From Leisingera aquaemixtae (GTDB lineage Bacteria > Pseudomonadota > Alphaproteobacteria > Rhodobacterales > Rhodobacteraceae), in contig NZ_CYSR01000040.1 of the NCBI RefSeq assembly GCF_001458395.1, positions 186,001 to 250,000 of the forward strand: 64,000 nt of DNA, read 5' to 3'. Positions 60,657 to 64,000 of the stretch are shown one piece after another. How positions within the stretch are numbered: the first letter of the stretch is position 1; each line of letters opens with the position of its first letter. The translations under genes and the position numbers were made by a program. The notes below the pieces were generated by a model, which saw only the letters and a list, made by a program, of their open reading frames with translations, was not told where the DNA came from and made no database searches.

Positions 60657-61061
60657 ATGACCGTGAATTTCACCAAGTCTGTTCTGTCACTGATGTGCTG
60701 TGCGCTTCTCGCAGCCTGCGGCGGCGCGCCCGCCAGCAATGAAATGCAATTCGACAATGATGGGAATGGCCGGTTCAGTGGCAGTGCCGGTGCCGACTGG
60801 ACAGCTCAGGAGATCAGAACACACGCCTCTGGTGCGGTATGCGGCAATGGACCTGTTGCGGAATTCAATGTGAGGGCGTTGCCGACTGCACCGGGTTACA
60901 AAATTTTCTCCGGTTCTTGCGCAAACGGCGGGGGGAGCTTCCCCGTGGCAGGCGGAGGGCAGGATTACATCGTCACCGCGCAGCCCGTCCAGGCGGCGCC
61001 GGTGGTGGCGACGGCGCGGAACAGTCCGGCTTGGGACGGCTCCACCCCGTTTGTGGATTGA
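60657..61061 (+). CDS. Putative lipoprotein, 134 aa, unknown
   Basis: MTVNFTKSVLSLMCCALLAACGG is a lipoprotein leader with the lipobox LAAC. The mature part is small and beta-rich by appearance: NDGNGRFSGSAGADWTAQEIRTHASGAVCGNGPVAEFNVRAL, then CANGGGSF and a Pro/Ala-rich end. Two cysteines could form a disulfide. I recognise no family. A good start context is lacking, but the composition and leader argue for a real gene. It follows the composite repeat copy D. Confidence 0.65.
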   Translation: MTVNFTKSVLSLMCCALLAACGGAPASNEMQFDNDGNGRFSGSAGADWTAQEIRTHASGAVCGNGPVAEFNVRALPTAPGYKIFSGSCANGGGSFPVAGGGQDYIVTAQPVQAAPVVATARNSPAWDGSTPFVD

Positions 61062-61282
61062 TGGCGCAGGCATCCCTTCCGTGTGCCAGAGCGCGAGGGC
61101 GGTCATGAGGCCCTCCCTCGTGATTTCAACAAAGATGACCTGCCGCGCTGTTATTTGTTCAAGCGTGGCTGCGGCCCCGGGTGAGGGAAAAAGAATGCCC
61201 GGGCTGCCAAGCTCAACGAAGGCGTCTTTGCTGGACATCTGCATGCACGTTCGAGGGGCTGCGAAACAGTCGACGGGGCGGC

Positions 61283-61582
61283 TTAGAGGTGAGGCAGCTC
61301 TGACGGGGCTGCTGAAGAACCGGCGGTTGCCCCCAGCGACGCCGACAGGCAACTGCTTTGCACCTCGCGCCACATCGGCACGTTCAGCGACATCTGGCAT
61401 TGCGCCATGAACATGCGGCCGTCGACTTGCAGGCAGCGCAGCTCTCCCAGCTCAACCCGGGCGCCGGATTTGTCGGTGCAATAGCAGTCTATGGTCTTGC
61501 CGCCTGGCGCCTTCACGTCCGCCAGTCCCAGCTCAGGCAGGGTGAGGAGGATTGTGGCAATAAGGACTCTGGCATGTCGCAT
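61283..61582 (-). CDS. Small secreted cysteine-containing protein, 99 aa
   Basis: MRHARVLIATILLTLPELGLA is a Sec signal peptide. The mature part has six cysteines in all, starting DCYCTDKSGARVELGELRCLQVDGRMFMAQCQMSLN, then CLSAS. This resembles small periplasmic proteins often annotated as hypothetical in Rhodobacterales. It could form two or three disulfides. It converges on the 134-aa lipoprotein across 221 bp that hold no clear gene. Confidence 0.65.
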   Translation of the reverse strand: MRHARVLIATILLTLPELGLADVKAPGGKTIDCYCTDKSGARVELGELRCLQVDGRMFMAQCQMSLNVPMWREVQSSCLSASLGATAGSSAAPSELPHL

Positions 61583-61642
61583 GGCTCTAGCATATCACAT
61601 GGGGGTCACTTGGCCAAAACATGAACAACAATAGGCGCGCCC

Positions 61643-62698
61643 ATGGTTCCCGAAGAACGGCTGGAACAGATCCTGCAGCGGTTTCAGTATCTTGAAGCCG
61701 CAATGGCAGATGGCGCCGGCGGCGGGGACATTGCGGCACTTGCCAAGGAATATTCCGACCTGCGCCCGGTGGCGGAGCAGGTGACGGCCTACCGCAAGCT
61801 GCAAAGCGATCTGCAGGAGGCCGAGCTGATGCTGGCGGATCCGGATATGAAGGATCTGGCAGCGGAAGAGATTCCGGCGCTGAAGGCGGCGATCCCGGAG
61901 GCCGAGCATGCGCTGCAGCTGGCCTTGCTGCCCAAGGACGCCGCCGACAGCCGTCCGGCGATGCTGGAGATCCGTCCCGGCACGGGGGGCGATGAGGCGG
62001 CCTTGTTCGCAGGCGATTTGCTGCGCATGTACCAGCGCTATGCCGAAGGGCAGGGCTGGAAATTCGACATCATCGAAGAGCAGATGACCGAACTGGGCGG
62101 CATCAAGGAAGTGGTCGCGCATATCAAGGGCGAAAATGTTTTTGCCCGGCTGAAGTACGAATCCGGTGTGCACCGGGTGCAGCGGGTGCCCGCGACCGAG
62201 AGCGGCGGGCGCATCCATACGTCGGCGGCGACAGTGGCGGTGCTGCCGGAGGCGGAGGATGTGGACATTCACATCGACGCCAACGACATCCGCATCGACA
62301 CCATGCGGGCCTCGGGCGCAGGCGGGCAGCATGTGAACACCACCGACTCGGCGGTGCGGATCACCCACCTGCCGACGGGGCTTATCGTGACCTCGTCTGA
62401 AAAGTCCCAGCACCGCAACCGCGAGATAGCCATGCAAGTGCTGAAGACCCGGCTGTATGACCTGGAACGGCAGCGGATCGACAGCGAACGCTCGGCGGAC
62501 CGGGCGAGCCAGGTGGGCTCGGGCGACCGCTCGGAGCGGATCCGCACCTACAACTTTCCGCAAGGCAGGATGACCGACCACCGCATCAACCTGACGCTTT
62601 ACAAGCTGGATCAGGTGATGGGCGGCGATCTGGATGAGATTATCGACGCGCTGACGGCGGACAATCAGGCCCGGCTCTTGGCCGAGATGGGGCAGTGA
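61643..62698 (+). CDS. prfA: Peptide chain release factor 1
   Basis: A 351-aa class I release factor. The catalytic GGQ lies in [53 protein letters not shown] and the C-terminal [28 protein letters not shown] are RF1-type. It recognises UAA and UAG. It is followed by prmC with an overlapping start (TGA/GTG), the classical prfA-prmC pair. Confidence 0.95.
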   Translation: MVPEERLEQILQRFQYLEAAMADGAGGGDIAALAKEYSDLRPVAEQVTAYRKLQSDLQEAELMLADPDMKDLAAEEIPALKAAIPEAEHALQLALLPKDAADSRPAMLEIRPGTGGDEAALFAGDLLRMYQRYAEGQGWKFDIIEEQMTELGGIKEVVAHIKGENVFARLKYESGVHRVQRVPATESGGRIHTSAATVAVLPEAEDVDIHIDANDIRIDTMRASGAGGQHVNTTDSAVRITHLPTGLIVTSSEKSQHRNREIAMQVLKTRLYDLERQRIDSERSADRASQVGSGDRSERIRTYNFPQGRMTDHRINLTLYKLDQVMGGDLDEIIDALTADNQARLLAEMGQ

Positions 62699-63552
62699 GC
62701 ATGGCAGAGACCGCGGCACAGGCGATGGCGGCTGCAACGGCGCGGCTGCGGGCGGCAGGGGTGCCGGATCCGGCGCGGGATGCACGGGTGCTGCTGGCCC
62801 ATGCGGCCCGCATCGAGGCCAGCCGGGTGACGCTGATCGCGCCGGAGGAGCTGGCGCCGGAGGTGGCCGAGCGCTATGAGCAGCTGATTGCGCTGCGGGC
62901 GGTGCGGGTGCCGGTCTCGCATCTGATCGGCGAGCGGGAGTTTTACGGCCGCCGCTTCAAGGTGTCGCGCGATGTTCTGGACCCGCGGCCCGAGACCGAG
63001 ATACTGGTCGAGGCGGCGCTGGCAGAGCCTTACAGCCGGGTTCTGGACCTTGGCGTCGGCTCCGGCTGCATTCTGGTGACGCTTCTGGCCGAGCGGCAGG
63101 AGGCGACTGGGCTGGGGGTGGATATCAGCGAGGCGGCCTGCCTGCAGGCCAGCGCCAACGCGGTGCTGCACCGGGTTCAGGCGCGGGCCGATATCCGGCA
63201 ATCCGACTGGTTTGAGGCGGTTGAAGGACAGTTCGACCTGATCGTCTCGAACCCGCCCTATATCGCGCTGGACGAGATGGAAGGCCTGTCGGCGGAGGTA
63301 CGCGGGCATGAGCCCGGTATTGCGCTGACCGATGGCGGCGACGGGCTGGGGGCCTACCGGCGGATCGCCGCGCAAGTGGCCGGGCATCTGGCGCCAGGCG
63401 GGCGGGTGCTGCTGGAAATCGGGCCGTCGCAAGGCCAGGCGGTCAGCGCGCTGCTGGAAGAGGCCGGTCTGAGCGGCATTGCCGTGCTGCAGGATCTGGA
63501 CGGGCGCGACCGGGTGGTGCGGGCGCATTCCAGCGTAAAGAGCGGCGTTTGA
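62695..63552 (+). CDS. prmC: Peptide chain release factor N5-glutamine methyltransferase
   Basis: A 285-aa protein starting at GTG 62695 (or ATG 62701) within the prfA stop. The SAM-binding motif is [18 protein letters not shown] and the catalytic NPPY is in [42 protein letters not shown] is the substrate domain. It methylates the GGQ glutamine of release factors. Ends just before the region leading to DUF4167. Confidence 0.95.
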   Translation: MSMAETAAQAMAAATARLRAAGVPDPARDARVLLAHAARIEASRVTLIAPEELAPEVAERYEQLIALRAVRVPVSHLIGEREFYGRRFKVSRDVLDPRPETEILVEAALAEPYSRVLDLGVGSGCILVTLLAERQEATGLGVDISEAACLQASANAVLHRVQARADIRQSDWFEAVEGQFDLIVSNPPYIALDEMEGLSAEVRGHEPGIALTDGGDGLGAYRRIAAQVAGHLAPGGRVLLEIGPSQGQAVSALLEEAGLSGIAVLQDLDGRDRVVRAHSSVKSGV

Positions 63553-63766
63553 CACGGAAATTCGCGAATTCGAAAGAAAAAACACAGAAAATACCATTGT
63601 GCCCCTTGTCTGGGGCTGCGGAAAATGGTTACTCAGAAGGAGCCGCTTTAGGAGAAAGCTCTCGAAGCCTTCCCGCGGCATCAAGCCCAAAAAAGCTTAT
63701 GATCCGGCGTTGAGGCGCGCACGATATGGGTCTACGGCGCATTAACTCAAGGCTTACGTTAGGCAT

Positions 63767-64000
63767 ATGAGATCGTCCAAATCACGTTCACGTTCCAAGT
63801 CGAACCGGAACCGTCCCAATGGCGCCAATGTTGTCAACCGCGTGTTCGACAGCTCCGGTCCCGAAGGCAAGGTGCGCGGAACGCCCCAGCAGATCATCGA
63901 CAAATACAATCAACTGGCCCGCGATGCGCAGCTGAGCAATGACCGGGTTGCCGCTGAGAACTTTCAGCAGCACGCCGAGCATTACCTGCGCATGCTGAAT
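63767..64000 (+). CDS. DUF4167-family protein (N-terminal part)
   Basis: The first 78 codons are in the window; the gene continues past its end. The visible protein starts MRSSKSRSRSKSNRNRPNG, then NVVNRVFDSSGPEGKVRGTPQQIIDKYNQLARDAQLSNDRVAAENFQQHAEHYLRMLN. That is the DUF4167 signature, typical of alphaproteobacteria downstream of prmC. The Arg/Ser-rich start suggests nucleic-acid or ribosome contact; the function is not known. Confidence 0.85.
   Translation, partial: MRSSKSRSRSKSNRNRPNGANVVNRVFDSSGPEGKVRGTPQQIIDKYNQLARDAQLSNDRVAAENFQQHAEHYLRMLN

Noticed and set aside
61062-61282. A minus-strand frame extending from about 61244 into the 134-aa lipoprotein gene
   Set aside because: Part of the translation has protein-like composition, but it runs through another gene, lacks a start signal and has no recognisable motif.

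Overview
This window is chromosomal DNA from a GC-rich alphaproteobacterium, almost certainly a Rhodobacterales/Roseobacter-group member (Leisingera/Phaeobacter/Ruegeria-like; the genus cannot be fixed from the sequence alone). The evidence is the set of lineage-typical blocks: a PIN protein behind an RlmI-like methyltransferase, bamE // DUF177-rpmF-plsX-fabH-ihfA-merR, argS-SPOR-nagZ-scpA-scpB, prfA-prmC-DUF4167, a double-length dCTP deaminase and a single-cysteine DksA. I see no transposase, integrase, phage gene, CRISPR array or rRNA. The one RNA gene is tRNA-Pro(GGG).

Layout. 1-8.5 kb: methyltransferase tail, PIN protein, M48 peptidase, ThrE-type exporter, a tandem HD-GYP protein, minCDE, a PhoD-like phosphatase and a small membrane protein. 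8.7-12.5 kb (minus): MoxR ATPase, DUF2927 lipoprotein, a 55-aa membrane protein and a VWA protein, probably one operon. 12.7-15.3 kb: dksA, an FAD monooxygenase, xthA. 15.4-18.3 kb: an AT-rich control region, then three genes: a protein with nine FSSGS repeats, an uncharacterised 353-aa protein, and a DMT-family transporter coupled to it by TGATG. This is the best candidate for an undescribed system (a repeat substrate, a dedicated partner or modifying protein, an exporter). 18.4-30.4 kb: erpA, dgt, GFA and YciI proteins, argS, SPOR, nagZ, scpAB, a divergent MFS/Lrp pair with inverted repeats between them, and a dCTP deaminase. 30.5-39.3 kb: tRNA-Pro, a MerR regulator with a very long acidic tail, ihfA, the fabH/plsX/rpmF lipid block, bamE, an OlsB-like acyltransferase, an ABC-F ATPase. 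39.5-50.4 kb: O-acetyltransferase, SDR dehydrogenase with a TetR-like operator, GNAT protein, tyrS, anmK, cupin, SelO, an EEP-family protein, an RNA helicase, Fur/Mur. 50.5-64 kb: DMT exporter, eno with two CceR-like boxes, tandem tiny lipoproteins, nucleoside hydrolase, mazG, an M20 amidohydrolase with two tandem ureohydrolases, prfA-prmC and the start of a DUF4167 protein.

Several genes join up functionally: nagZ and anmK (peptidoglycan recycling), minCDE with scpAB and SPOR (division and segregation), fabH/plsX/olsB (lipid synthesis), and dgt/dcd/mazG/nucleoside hydrolase (nucleotide homeostasis). The intergenic DNA is rich in repeats: a composite three-module element of about 210 bp (four copies, plus two partial ones), a GGCCGGGCAGCGCCC-type element (two copies), back-to-back double hairpins (four), and a GAGTATTTTTGGAAAGATGAA-type sequence (three clear copies). 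Functions come from motif recognition by eye; no database search was run.
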